The notes under the pieces: generated by a model
What the model was told of the DNA's origin: nothing
Databases searched by the model: none
The model's input: the letters and a program-made list of their open reading frames with translations, nothing else
Origin: Fratercula arctica
Taxonomy: Eukaryota > Chordata > Aves > Charadriiformes > Alcidae
DNA: 64,000 nucleotides
Direction of reading: 5' to 3'
NCBI GenBank assembly: GCA_947846985.1
Contig: CANTUZ010000004.1
Location: 56,335,672 to 56,399,671, forward strand
Shown here: positions 10,290-22,430 of the stretch, one piece after another
Position numbering within the stretch: the first letter of the stretch is position 1
Layout: every line of letters starts with the position of its first letter
Made by a program: the position numbers and the translations under genes

Positions 10290-12663
10290 ATGAAATACCT
10301 AAATGGCCTGTTCAGAGTTGAAAAACTAGCAGCTTCAGTCAGAAAACTGCACGTTTCAAGTGGTAAAATAGACTTACTTTTTGAAGTAAGTTATCATATA
10401 ATTGACATTACTGTGCCAAAGTTGTATGGTACTGCTGAATTAACTTTGGAACCTTCAAAGGGCATGCCTGGATATTAGGGCATTCAATTCCATAGCTGGT
10501 CTCTTAGCAGCATTTCAATACTGCATTGAATATACACATTCATACGCATACAGATATAAATATATATAAAATGTCGAGAATAAAATTGCTTTGAAATGTC
10601 TGTATTTTTGCTGCTGTAACAAAAAATGAGTATGCTAATAAAATATGAAGCATTACAGCACACATTGAAATTCCTCAGTAGAGGCAAAATAATTTCACAA
10701 AGAGTTTTCTTTCTGTCCAGTTCAGCACAATTGCAACTTGTGGTAAAGGATTTCTAAAACGAATTAGGTTGCTTGAATTTCTTTGAATGTCAAGCATATA
10801 TATTGTCTCTCTCTCTCCTTCCATTTCTTCCAAGTACCAGACAAATGTCATTCTTTACTAACCTAACCAACAGGCAGATTTTTCTGTGAAAGTACCAGGC
10901 TTTGAATTTTCTTCATCTTATACAAGTCAAAGAAAATGTCATACTGTTTCCTTGGATGTTAGCAAAGGCACGTGCTGCAGAGCCATACGTATGCTGCGAC
11001 ACAGCTCAGCAAGACGGAGATTAGCAAAGAAGGATGAATAAGGAAGTAACTGCAGGCGAAGCTAAATGTGGTGCCAAAAAGGAACAGAATTTCCTGAGAA
11101 TCTGTTGATTTTATTTAATATCTTGTCCCAAGTATTTATAATGTTCACCTGCATCTGCACGTTCCTTTTGGCAAGCTCATGAGCAACCTATATTTTCCAG
11201 CTGTTTCAGTAAATATATCTTAAAGAAGACAGTGCACTTGAAATGAAGAAGCCCAGGTGGAATTTGGGGCAGCCTGGTGAGCAAATTAAAACAATGGAAA
11301 GCACTTGATACTCTTGTTGCCTCCAGACAAAGAAATGCCTGTTTTAACCCTCTCTCAACAGCTGTTTAAAGAAAGTTTAGAAAAAATAACATAAGTCCTG
11401 GGGCTTTTACAACCCTTCTGCCTCAGAATAGCAAATAAAAAGATAAACCAAGTACTACCTGGATGGTTTAGGCAACTGGTTCTGTACACTTCATTTGCCT
11501 GTCCTTCTTTCAAGCCTGGGAGATTCACAGATATAGAATATTTGTCAAAAAAAAATTCACATATTTTCATCAGATCTGAAAATCCGAAACTGATATAAGT
11601 AACTTTCACCCCTTTCTTTTTCATGTACAGCATCGATTCCCAGTGAGAGTACTGCTCACCAATGTTTACTTTCATTTCTTTTCAAATGAAAAATGATAAA
11701 TAGATAAGTTTTCAGTATGATTTTGTTAAAAAATATTATTACTCCCAATTATTTATTTAGAAAGAAACAAATTATCAAATTACATGCATGTGGGATCTGG
11801 AAGAAAAAGAAGAATGTGGGTCTTATCAGTTGTTAATTGGCTCAATTAAGTAAAATTACAGCTTGACTTCAGGCTGCTTCATGAAGTCTAAACACAAGGA
11901 ACCAAAGACCACGATCCAACGCTTGTTGAGGCTAATGAGAATCTTTTCATTACCACTTTGGGAACAGGATCAGGCCACAAAACATCATGTTTTTCTTATG
12001 TACAGTTCCAAAGTGAGTCAGTAAGATAAAAATCTAGTTTTCTCATATTTAGGAGGCCTTTTTGAAGAACACAATCATTTGGAACACAATGAATAGCAGG
12101 AGAGCCAAGATGAACATAAAAGAGGATAAATCTCAAATGAACCAGCTTCTGGATGAGAGCTTTGAAAAAACATTCAGAAAAACAAAGCAGTAAAAAATTT
12201 TTCAATTACAATTGAATTTATAGTTTTATATTTTTAAATAGAAGTTGTAAGAAACAGACCACCCAGACCAACCTTATTGGCAACTGGGCCATCAAAGATA
12301 AACATGAAGATAATTCAGTAATAATTCAGTAATATATACCTATAATAAATATGATCATGAACAAAGATTTTCTTTCAGCACCACTTGAATTACATTAATT
12401 AGGTTTGAATATTTCCCCATAAATTATTTGCAGACCAGTAGAGCCAAAGCTTGTACCCTCCTAAGTAATATGTTTTATAGCGTATCTGCTGCCCTATAAA
12501 ACCAATTTCAGATCTATTTGGATACGTATGTGTATAAGTAATAATGTTAAACGAGGGGAAAAAATAATTCGATGAAGAAAAAAAAAAGCACTAGGAAACT
12601 CATTCAGTGAAGAAATTGAATATACCCAAATTTCAGTGTTTTAGGGGAGTTAGAGGAAAAGGC

Positions 12664-12684
12664 TTTTTTTTTTTTTTTTTTTTT
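12664..12684. repeat. Poly-T run (21 T)
   Basis: Uninterrupted homopolymer of 21 T. No retroposon body is recognisable next to it on either strand. Confidence 0.9.
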
Positions 12685-13612
12685 AAAGGAAAAATGAACC
12701 AATTTTGAAAAGGCTCAGATATTTCCCTGCTGCGGTCTGGAGTTCTTGCAATATAAGTTTATTGACTCTTGTGCTGTTTTGAATTTGTATGAGGCCATTT
12801 ATATCATTTATGAAATCTCATATATTACAGTGAAGCACATAATGTGGTTATGTAAAATGTGTTTTAGTTGCCAAGGAAAATAGAGAAGCAAAAAAACCAA
12901 AACCCCTTGGTGTCTTTGGGAGATTTTAGTATGCACCAAGCTTTAGGGGATGAATAGGAAGCCAAATCCAACCTGAATGCTTTGGGTTTGCCCTGAGGCC
13001 TAGAAGGAACTTTTTTCTTTATGTACTCTGCCTCCACTTGGAGATAGATGTTTGCAGAATATTGAGAAGGTATATAAAAAAAGAAAAAGTCATTAACCAC
13101 AGTCTTGTCCTACTTCAAAAACACAGAATAATTATTTCTACTGTCAATCTACTAAAACTTTGATTCCTTCTTACCAGGTAGTAAAGGGATTGATTGAGAG
13201 AACAGTATAATGTAAAATAATGTACTACTGGATACATCCTTTCCCATGGAAGTGGATTTAGTCAGTCTTCTTTTACAGCAAAAGCTGTAGGCTTTACTCA
13301 GTATGAAATTATCCCACCTTCAGGCTCTTTTAATTCGTGTAAAGGGAAGTTTGAGAGAATTTGAAAAGGCAAAGTGACAGAGAGATTAAGGATTATTCTG
13401 TGTACCTTGCGTGAAAGAGCTTTGCTGGAGTTGCAGGAAGGAAAGCGAATCTGTCTGGAGGTATTATATTATCTAGAGGTAAATTGGATGTTAACTGGGT
13501 CAAACTCCACACAGCTGTAATTCTGCTGCAGGAGAATTCAGGACAGTGTGTCAGCACGGCAGCGACTCGAAGTGACTGATACCTTCACCCGCACCAGAGA
13601 GCAGCAGCTTAC

Positions 13613-13660
13613 CTGTGGGGCACGAGAAATGAGATCCTACAAAGAAATTTCCTGATCGGC
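13613..13660 (-). other. Candidate 48-bp internal exon (unproven)
   Basis: On the minus strand a long pyrimidine-rich tract (TTGTTTTCCTTTTCAAATAG) ends at 13661 and a perfect-looking CCACAG/GTAAGC donor follows the segment. It is the best acceptor-donor pair I noticed here. Length is a multiple of three. Two frames are open, one reading RSGNFFVGSHFSCPT, the other PIRKFLCRISFLVPH. It contains two CpGs. Neither peptide is recognised. So short a segment gives no coding evidence by itself. Confidence 0.25.
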
Positions 13661-14081
13661 CTATTTGAAAAGGAAAACAACGGAATAGCTAACCAATTTC
13701 CAATGCAAATAATTAAAATACTGCTCAGCGGTGTAGAACTCTGTGAGAAAGAAACCACCTACAGGAACACTAATAATTACTGATGCTGCTTATAAAAGTA
13801 CAGCCAGAGTAGGAATTCATTTCTCAGTTTAAATATGAAGAAAACAGTCCATGTGATGACTAATAGTAGGAGAGGACATTTTTCCTCCTTATATCAAGAC
13901 AGAAGATAAACCATCAATACTTATCGGACAAAATATTACACTCAGGGCCTTATTGAAGTGAGTGGAATTAACTGTTTTTCTACTTTTATTATATAAGCAT
14001 ATTGCATTTTTCATAACAGAATTGTTTTGATGTTCTGTCACCAGCAACAAGCCTCCCAAAGTTTGCCTCCCATTTGCTCTT

Positions 14082-14226
14082 AGAATCGTAGAATATCTCA
14101 AGTTGGAAGGGACCCATAAATATCGTTGAGTTCAACTCCTTGCTCCTCCCAGGACTACCTGAAACTAAACCATAGGACTAAGAACGGCACCCAGAAGCTC
14201 CTTGAACTCTGACTGGCTTGGTGCTT
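14082..14226 (-). mobile_element. CR1 LINE, short 3' end
   Basis: Read on the minus strand, this is the 3' terminal part of a CR1 element. On the plus strand it begins AGAATCGTAGAATATCTC, the remains of the CR1 3' tandem repeat, followed by GTTGGAAGGGACCCA and GTTCAACTCCTTGCTCC. These match the CR1 subfamily whose end reads 'agttggaagggacccacaaggatcatcgagtccaactcctggctcc'. The match stops near GGCTTGGTGC, so only about 145 bases survive. CR1 copies are usually severely 5'-truncated, which fits. It carries no coding capacity. Confidence 0.88.
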
Positions 14227-15091
14227 CTTCCTAATATGCCACAAAATGGTTTATGTTTTAAAGATCAGCCATGTTCTGGACAGTGAATACCACTATGCTT
14301 CAGAAGGGCACTGTCTGCAGCACTGGCAGGGCCAAACCCAGGACTGACGGAAAGTTCTCGTCCAAGTTTATTAGTGGTAAATACTCCACTGGGTTTGGCC
14401 GTTGAACTGAGTTCTGCTGCTGGAAATCGAGAGTAATCCTACCAAAGATAATCTTTTGTAATGCAATGTTATCAAACCAAAGTGGATTCATAATTACTTT
14501 GGAGAAGCCATCTCATGAGGAAAAAAGATGAGGGGGACTCAATTAGCTGTAATGTTTTTTGTTATCACAAGACAGTAATTTTTTCCCATGACAGAGAAGT
14601 CTGCTTAGGAAAATGGAACATGATAAACAATTTAAGGCCAAGTGAAAAGATGAATAATATCTTTGCAAGTCACGTAATTACTGTTTTGAAGTTATCATTA
14701 AATTCAAGATTGTGAATTAAACAGAGAAACAGGAATGTCCTTTAAATGATTAATTATACCTAGTTTAGACACGCAGTATCTGTACCTAATGACTTGCCAA
14801 ATTTCTAGTGCATTAAAGACAGACCAAAACCAAAACCCATAGCCTTATACACAAACACTGTACTGCAACATTAGAAGAGAGATGGGGTCAATGTGATGAA
14901 TGTCAGTTAATTAAAGACAAATCTCACTATACATAAAGGTTGCAACTTTTTGCCTAGCACTCTGCAGGAGTAACAAAACTGTACTCTGAATAATTTTGAT
15001 TCCACCCTGAGAAAAAAAATAAACACGTTAAAACTTGGCTCTCTAGGCATTGATAATCAAAACCGTATTTTTTTTATTCACGTGCTAGCAG

Positions 15092-15170
15092 GGAGGATTA
15101 TTAAAAATACTGAGCTCTGTGGCTCATCTGGAAAAACAACAGACGGCAGAGTTGCTCTCTGTTTCTGAAA
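15092..15170 (+). other. Candidate 79-bp internal exon (unproven)
   Basis: An 8-T run and pyrimidine-rich stretch ending CTAGCAG precedes the segment, and TCTGAAA/GTAAGTTTT follows it. The phase-0 frame is open throughout (26 codons) and reads GGLLKILSSVAHLEKQQTAE and onward, an amphipathic-helix-like pattern. The other two frames contain stops. I recognise no family. As with the other candidates, chance explains a pair like this easily. Confidence 0.22.
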
Positions 15171-16118
15171 GTAAGTTTTATTTAGGGGACCTATGTAATC
15201 ATTTAGGGATCTGCTTTGATGCTCAAACTGAGTGCATCATTCTCATATAAAAGAGAATTCAACATGTATTCCAATGAGCCTAACCAAGATATCTACCAGA
15301 CTGAAGGCAGGGACCCTTCCTTTTGCCTCTCAGATACCGGGTGAATTCTTGACGCAGCAGCACCAACGCAATTTCCCCCTCCTTCTTCCCAGCAGCCTCT
15401 TAGCCCTTTTGTCCCTCCCTGTTCTGCTCCAGGCACTCAGCTATTTTGTTTATGGCTGCAGCAGTCCCTGGCTGTCTTGCTTTACACTAGTAAGTGCCTT
15501 GTCTGGTTTATATGTGCTTTCAATGCTCCTAAAAAACTTGATGAAGGACAGATAGCAAAAGAGGCCAGACCACCAGTCACTGTAAACCGGATAGCTCTGT
15601 GGATTCGAGTGAATTAAAACCAAACTGTACTGATTCACAAAATATGATTTTTGTGCTGGGACACTGTGCTTTGAAATTCTGTTGTGGCTGCACAGACTCT
15701 CCATTTTCTGGATGTCTGTTTAAAAAGCAGACATTTCTGTTTGCTGTGCATATTCATTTCAATGTGTATTTGAAGCCAAAGAGATCATCTGGATCCACAA
15801 ATAAAATGCCTGCAGTCATTCATGGCCACTCACAAATACTATTGGGGTGACCAGAGGTAGAAGCTATAATTTAGCTGTCAGGTTTTGTTAATGGGTCCAT
15901 AAAGTAAAAATTATAGGCTGACAGCATCCTCTGTTGGGAAACTTGCCATTGAGATATTCTGAGGTCTCTTAAATAAAAACTGTCTCGGTGAGAAAAGTGC
16001 TGTTAATACGGCTGGGTGCTTTAGGGTAGCTAGATTTCTTCTAATTCCCAAATACTCTACACTGCTCTTGAAGGGCGAATGCATACATTAATATCCTGTC
16101 TCCCAAGGAGATGTGCAA

Positions 16119-16142
16119 TTTTTTTTTTTTTTTTTTTTTTTT
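16119..16142. repeat. Poly-T run (24 T)
   Basis: Uninterrupted homopolymer. On the minus strand it would be a poly-A, but no retroposed gene or SINE body precedes it in that direction. Confidence 0.9.
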
Positions 16143-16390
16143 GAGAAAAACGGTAATTAAACACAGGCACCACTTTTACATAGGGATCTTATTGATTTTC
16201 CGTCATGAGGAATCTTGACATGAAACTTCATATCTTCCTAGAGGATATGTTGTACTCTGGCTCTAGTTACTGTCCTGAGGAGCGAGAGACCTGGTAAATG
16301 ATAGAGACGGTGCTATGGAAAAGGTCACCAAAATCCTTCCTATCCTTAAAAATCTACCAAGATGTGCTAAGAAAGACTGTTGGGTTGCAG

Positions 16391-16490
16391 CAGCGTGGTT
16401 CAAAGCCGTTCCCGCCGGGTCCAGCGCAGGGAGGTGCTGTCCCGCCGGGCAGAGCGGCCGAGCGCTGCCACCCAGCGGGGACTGCCACCC
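16391..16490. promoter_or_regulatory. Isolated CpG-dense mini-island
   Basis: About 100 bases with 11 CpG dinucleotides in the first 90, lying in DNA that is otherwise AT-rich and CpG-poor. It contains the word CCCGCCGGG twice, about 30 bases apart, and other GC-box-like words (GAGCGGCCGAGCGC). It is far too short for a standard CpG island. It could be a regulatory patch, a young GC-rich insertion, or a local sequence of no function. Confidence 0.35.
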
Positions 16491-18436
16491 ATGACTCCAC
16501 TTAAAAATTGCCTTTTAATGTGTCATTAGGAATATTTTATTGCGTTTGACTGCAGGGGGGGGGAAGTAAATTATCAAAATTTATACCTTTTTTTTTTTTT
16601 TAACTTAAATGAAGAAGCTAGAGGGAGAGGGAAATTAATCCCAAGAGATCAGTGCTGTGAAGTGCTAAAGACTTGCAGTTAACAACCAAGACCAAGTCTT
16701 TGGCAATAGTGTCAACAGACCCTTCTGCACACTCTCAGGAGTAAGATACGGAGCCTGGGGCCCATGGCAGAGCTCTGAAGACAGAAAAAACATGGGTACT
16801 ACTGTGGTGTAAATTCCTGTAGTCTTTAAAGCTTGTAGTTACAATCCCATCTTTACTTAAGCTTAAATTGAGGGCAAGAATATTGTTCAATCCATTTTTA
16901 TCTCTACCACCTCTTTTCTCAACAACCCTGGGCTGCTTCTAAGTTTCAAAATCAAATAAAAGATCCTATACGGGATGAGTGGTGCAATGACCTCTCTGCA
17001 AATGCAAATAATATCATCAAAGCTATACCAGTCTAAGGAACAGGGCTGTAATACCTTGTATTATTACACCCTCTTCTCATTCATCTTCAGATGCCCTGTT
17101 TTTCCATTTTCCACCTTTTCTTTTGCATTCTTCAATTCCCGGTTCTCCGTTTTTTCTCCAGCCATCTGGTCTTTCTCTGTAGTTCTTGTGTACGAGAGAA
17201 TCTGCATCACTGTTCACAGTAAAACATGGAAAATGAAGAGTTAAAAGCAAAGTACCCTTCTGAATAATGCTCACCTGGGGCCATTGGGGGAAATATAAGC
17301 TTCATATATTACTTAGAGGTATTTAAGTATCTAAATACTTACCACAACAGAAGTCTACAAGGTTTATTCATACACGGATTTTTCTAGGCAGCTCACTGTA
17401 ACTAGTATCCAAACCACCCACAACTATGCAGCAAAACTCCACATTATTGTATAAACAAGTACGCCGTGAAAAGCAATTTCTCCATGGTTCCTCAGGGCTT
17501 TGTGGGTTTTTTGTTATTTATTTATTTAAATGGCTTAACAAATGTACTCAGATGCCACAGCAATAGGCAAGATATAGGAAGCAAAGCAGAACGTACACTG
17601 GAGAAAACAGAACAGTTTAAGATCAGATTTAATTAATTAGCTATGGATCGTTCTCTTATCTCCATTTTATCCAGACTGGAATGTATGCGATCAAACAGAA
17701 TCAGCTACTTGGAAGAAAATTCTTTCTGGACTGCAGGCAGAAGGACAGCAAACTGCTTGCTCTATTTACTTTTGGGGGTTTGACAGTTCTTTATGTATAC
17801 TCCTTTAAACTTTCACCCGGAGTGTCTCCGAGTTGGGCAGTTTTTCCTGATGTCTGTGGGGATCTTTCAAGAGCAAAACAGGAGAGAAAACATGTTTAAT
17901 GTGATCCCACAAGCTTAGCAAAAGGTAGGAGTGCCATACTATACTTCTTTCTAAGTGATTAATTTTAAAATTTGCAAGATTTCAGGTGGATAATGCCTGT
18001 CTATGAGGCAAGAAGGCAAAACTTCCCCTGAATTTTTTTAAAAGACATTCTTAGAAAACTAGAGTTTTTTATCCAAATTGGAAAGTGAAACCAAATACAA
18101 CCACAGAAAAATAAAGCCTGCAAGTTCACTCATAGCAATTAGAAAAAAATAGTGCAGACAAATAAGCAAATTATATTGAATTTGAGAGAAGACTTTTAGA
18201 AAAATAATGATAGCAACTTAATCTCTTACCTCATTTTGTGTCCCCTAAATGCCAACTTTGCAGTGAAAAGGAGGATTTTATAGCCGCTCCTGTTTCTGTG
18301 TAGGACTGCTCAGGTCTTGGCGACTGAGAAAGATCTGCTTTTAATGCACTGGAAGGCATATCCTGAGTATCTTAATGTGATTGATCACACCCAGCTTCAA
18401 AGAAAGCACAGCTAAGCAGGGGTGAGCTGCACCCCA

Positions 18437-18500
18437 CTTAACTAACAGCCTTGCAGTTTAAAGCACTCACCTGGTCTGTGGACACCAGCTCCAATCAGTG
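18437..18500 (+). repeat. Possible tRNA-like SINE head, degraded
   Basis: The order TTGCAGTTTAAAGCACTCACCTGG resembles the 'tagtggttagagcactcacctgg' head of tRNA-derived SINEs found in reptiles and other amniotes, which carries the Pol III A-box region. No convincing B box follows. It is too diverged to be a functional tRNA gene. Confidence 0.28.
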
Positions 18501-19879
18501 CACCACACATGGGCTTTAAACCCATCAGTTGTAAGACAGATTGCTCCACAAGTTCCAAATTACCTATACAAACACAGAAGGAAAAGTTTATGAGGGGAGT
18601 ATTATGGAGTTAAGTCTTGCTCTGAGCTGCTGCCTACCTACTAACCACACACCAGTCCATATCTAGATGTATAAATGTGACCATATTCTGCTCAAAATTC
18701 ATCCCACTACCAACACAGTTGTATAAACCTTTGCTCAAGACCTATCAAGATTCACCCATTCCTTGTTAGCTGTAGGAGTCCTGCAGAGGCAAAGGAGAAG
18801 ACTCACTGTGATCGTGCCTAAGACCAAGGCTTGCATGGTCAGGTGGGTCTAAACTAAAAAGTTCTCATATAAGCATCAAGGGTGTTTCACAAGTAGGGAA
18901 GCACCAAGAGGTTACACACCTATCCTGGCCTGGAAGTTGGTGAAGTGTCTGAGCAAAGAGGCAAATGAGGTATCTTTGTCTGCCTGGGACCATGCAGATA
19001 AGGCTCAAGTAGGCACCAGACAGAGATGGGTTGGAAAAGTTAAAGAAGTCCTACTGGGGACTAGGCATGCGAATTCAGATCAGCAAGGCTTGCATTGGGG
19101 AATGGATGAGCAGGCAGCACATGAATAGAAATGACGGAGCAGAAATGAAGTGGGTTTCTATAGCAAACCGTCATGCACACTCTGTAGGAGCTGACTTCTA
19201 AGATATTTACATCCTCAGGGCCTTAGGGAAAGTAATGGTCGTTCTCTTCAAGTATTTAAAACAGCCTGTCTGGTACAACTCAGCCTTCAGGCTCAAAAGC
19301 AATCCTTTTAATTGGGTGCTAGAGGCTAGCAACAATGGATACTGTATGGATCCTTCCTCCTGCAGTGATTCTACTGGCTTCACCAGCAGGTGCACCTACA
19401 GAATAAGAGGTGACCCCCACTGGTCACTGACACCTGTAATTCGCCGCACACTGCGAGGTTGCCCTTTGCACCCGCTGTAGGCAGGGGGATGCCCCCAACA
19501 GCAGCACTTCCTCCCACTCCTCAGGAGAAAGCTGAGGAGAGAGCTGGGGGGTGGAAGAAGGAGAAGAACCTAAACAGAAAGACTGCAATGTTCTCCACCA
19601 TATCCCATCACCCAGGGGTTTAGGATATTCTCAGCATCCTAAACCCACCAACATGGGTGGTGAATGTCATTCACGAGGAGAAAGATAACCTGAAGACAGG
19701 CTTTATCTCTCTGAAACAAATTCTTATAAATAGGTGGCAAGGCCAGGAACGAGGTATGAGGTGACCCCATTCTTATTCCTGGTGCTTGAGCCAAAAGTTT
19801 GCCTCCCTGTCTTCCTGTTTCCTTCCGTGGATGATCAATCTGGAAGAATTATTTACTGAGCAGAGATTAAAAATTTAAA

Positions 19880-20045
19880 TCAGGAATCACGTTTCCGTTC
19901 CTAATCCTGGCATTTGACTTAATTTGTGGTTTTAGTTAAATCACAAATTCCTAGCGCTTCAGCTTTATTCACCTATGAAATGGTTATAACACTAGTTTAA
20001 TGACTGTAAAGCACTTGGAAAAATAGTGAACAAAGTATGCAAAAT
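19880..20045 (+). mobile_element. MIR-like SINE
   Basis: The segment follows the MIR consensus in order. It has CAGGAA and TTCCTAATCCTGGC, then TTTGACTT..TTTGTGG, AGTTAAATCAC, CTTCAGCTTTATTCACCTATGAAATGG, a TTATAAC stretch and GTAAAGCACTTGG near the end. These correspond to 'gacttgctgtgtgacc', 'caagtcacttaacc', 'cctcagtttcctcatctgtaaaatgg' and 'tgtaaagcgctt'. MIR is an ancient, inactive tRNA-derived SINE present at low copy number in sauropsids. No poly-A or flanking duplication is visible, as expected for its age. Confidence 0.72.
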
Positions 20046-21083
20046 AAGTCTAATTTTTTTCTTTCTTAGCCTTTACAGTCAAGAGAATAATTCACAATGA
20101 ATAATTTATGCAGTGACATGAACTCCTTTACCTTTGAATGTTACTCACCCACAACATATAATTTTTTTTTCTGAGTTACTTGTTATTCTCCGCTGGTTAA
20201 GTAATTCCCATAAATATTTATTGGTTTGTGGGCTGTTTATGAAAAGCTATTCAGAATATTTATTACCTGAAATTTAATGAATTAGTTAATTTTGGTGTAT
20301 CCAGTCTGTGCTGTCTGAATAGATTCATGTAATTTGTCGAATCAGGTCTTTTATGCAAATTATTTGTCTTATACATCAATTATATTTTCTGTATATATTC
20401 CCGCTTATAATGTATGTTTGAGAACATCCCTAGCCATCAACTAATCCACTGGAAAACAAATTTAGTTTTTAAATCACAAATGCAGATAAAGAAAATTCAA
20501 TATTTTAGTTAAGGTAAAAACATCCATTTGCATCTGATCTTACAGTATCTTATTCTTCATGTACAGAAAATGAATACAGAGATAAAAAATATTCTGTTTT
20601 TTTTTAAATTTAAATTAAATTACCATTAACTTCTTTCATGTACAAGTAAGTTAACATGATTAAAGAGAATACTCTGTGGATTTACATTTTCCAAATGGAT
20701 TAGCAATAGATCTCTTGGAATTCATCAGGTATAAGAATGAAGCTGTAAAACAGTAATTTAAGTAAATGCAAGGAATACCAAGAGGATTAAAATGAGATCT
20801 CTAAGGCCAATAACACTGCAGTGTAGATTTTATTGTAACATTAAATCTTTCGAAATATTTACAGAGAAGAAATATTCTTTCGCTCTGAGACAAATTATAG
20901 AACACAGAAGTTTGAGCAAGCTATGATTTACATTTTCACTTACCTGAGGGAATCATTAATTCCTAGAAACGGTTCATTATTTAAGAGGTCTTCAAGTAAA
21001 ACTATGAGAAACAGGGAAGATTTCTGGGTGACAAGCAAAGCCTGTTTTAAATATAACTTTATACTTCTGTTGTTGCTTTCTAA

Positions 21084-21117
21084 ACAAAAACAAAACAAAA
21101 CAAAAAAAAACCCAAAA
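21084..21117. repeat. CAAAA-type simple repeat
   Basis: AAACAAAAACAAAACAAAAC followed by an A run and CCCAAAAAC. A low-complexity tract with no transposon body recognised beside it. Confidence 0.8.
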
Positions 21118-22370
21118 ACTGTAATCATATTTCAATGATAAATTAAATGCATTAAAATATTTTTATGTTGCTGTTTCATCTTAGTGTAAAACTATGGAAT
21201 AGCCAGCAAAGTAATTAACTGTAAGGGCATTTATATTTTTAATGCTCACAGTATTCTGTAGGACTTTTTATTTTCTTTAAAAACATTTTTAAACAAATCA
21301 AGGCATAACAATCTCTCATGGGTCATAATCTCCAGAGTAACACCTTTCTGCATAGCTGCTTTTCCCACATCAACACGGTCCTGTGAGGACAAATTTTATT
21401 TTTAGTCGGGTGAAAATCTCAGTTAGCATCTTTCAGGGTAATGGACAAACGGATAAGCTCTTTGGAGTCTTACTCTGAAGTATTTGTGAAGAGTGAATAC
21501 ATTTGTGTGCCTGTCAACCTAAGTGCCTTTCCATCCTCCAGACAGGCCTCCGTCCCTGTAATTGCTACATTTGTACACACACAGAACTTCACACACAAAC
21601 ATGGAATTTCTGCTACGGGAAACTACCGAATATCAGGGGATGAAACCTGTGTTAGTCTGATAGTTGTTACTCTTAAAAATATCTGACTGAATATATGAAT
21701 TACTGCAAGAAAACAGTTTTTCCCTGATAAATTTTAGACTCAGCTACGCTTGGATTAAACCTTACCATAATTGTACTGTCAAGGATATTGGATGCTAATT
21801 TAATTTAGCATGAAGAAAGCTCCAAACATAACCTTCTCATTTCAAATGTTCATAACTTTTATCTAAAATATTATCTCAAATTAGTTTTCTGACCTCTCCA
21901 GTTAAATCTTAAACAAATCTGCATTCTCTGGCATATTTTTAAAATAATAATGAAAAAAAAAAGATAAAAGACTGTTAACAGAAAGTATGGTTATGGATAA
22001 AGATCCAAATCTAACCTGTCCCACTAATTCTAAAATATACCGGACTTGAAAGGCATATTCTCTCAAAGATTTTCTGCTGTTTTATATTCACTGACACAAG
22101 GGTACTCTTTAGCGAGATGATGCTTCCTGAGGCATAATAAGCGCTGACAAGCTCAAAAGAAGCAATGACTACAGAAAACAGATATACTGATTGTTTCAGA
22201 CAATAACATGATCATGCACTGTCTAATCTTTCTGCACTCTCGTCCTTCTACACAAAGCAACACGGGCTGAAAAAAAAATCACTAGAAAAATATAAAAACA
22301 AAATCTGCCTCAGACATCTCCATAGCTATGCACTTACTAACTATTTCACCCATAGGAAAACACAGAGCAG

Positions 22371-22430
22371 AATTTTCAAAAGGTTCCTAAATGTAGCATT
22401 GACTTAACTCTGAGCCTATTTGAAATAGTG
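22371..22430. repeat. Trace of an ancient amniote repeat with palindromic layout
   Basis: The stretch AATTTTCAAAAGGTTCCTAA, GCATTGACTT and a final CCTATTTGAAAT follows the old amniote repeat pattern 'attttcaaaagtgcctaa...cattgactttcaatggg...tttgaaaat', whose ends are inverted copies. Here the TTTTCAAA and TTTGAAA ends survive while the middle is degraded. Family name not assigned. Confidence 0.4.

Larger units (their letters stand above)
6990..14081. other. Gene-free, AT-rich unique sequence
   Basis: No recognisable gene. It holds two short ancient-repeat traces (8553-8640 and 9505-9590), a homeodomain-site-rich block (8380-8490), a minus-strand open frame with a signal-peptide-like leader (10107-10289), a 21-T run (12664-12684) and a 48-bp exon-like segment on the minus strand (13613-13660). 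The rest looks like ordinary intronic or intergenic DNA. Confidence 0.6.
14227..19879. other. Gene-free unique sequence with a small GC island
   Basis: No recognisable gene. It contains a 79-bp exon-like segment (15092-15170), a 24-T run (16119-16142), an isolated CpG-dense patch (16391-16490) and a tRNA-like SINE trace (18437-18500). The 18.9-19.6 kb part is richer in G+C than its neighbours but matches nothing I know. Confidence 0.55.

Noticed and set aside
16119..16142. Poly-T as the tail of a minus-strand processed pseudogene
   Set aside because: No coding or SINE body could be read upstream of it on the minus strand.
18437..18500. Functional tRNA gene
   Set aside because: Only a head-like region resembling an A box is seen. 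There is no B box, acceptor-stem pairing or terminator T-run in the right place.
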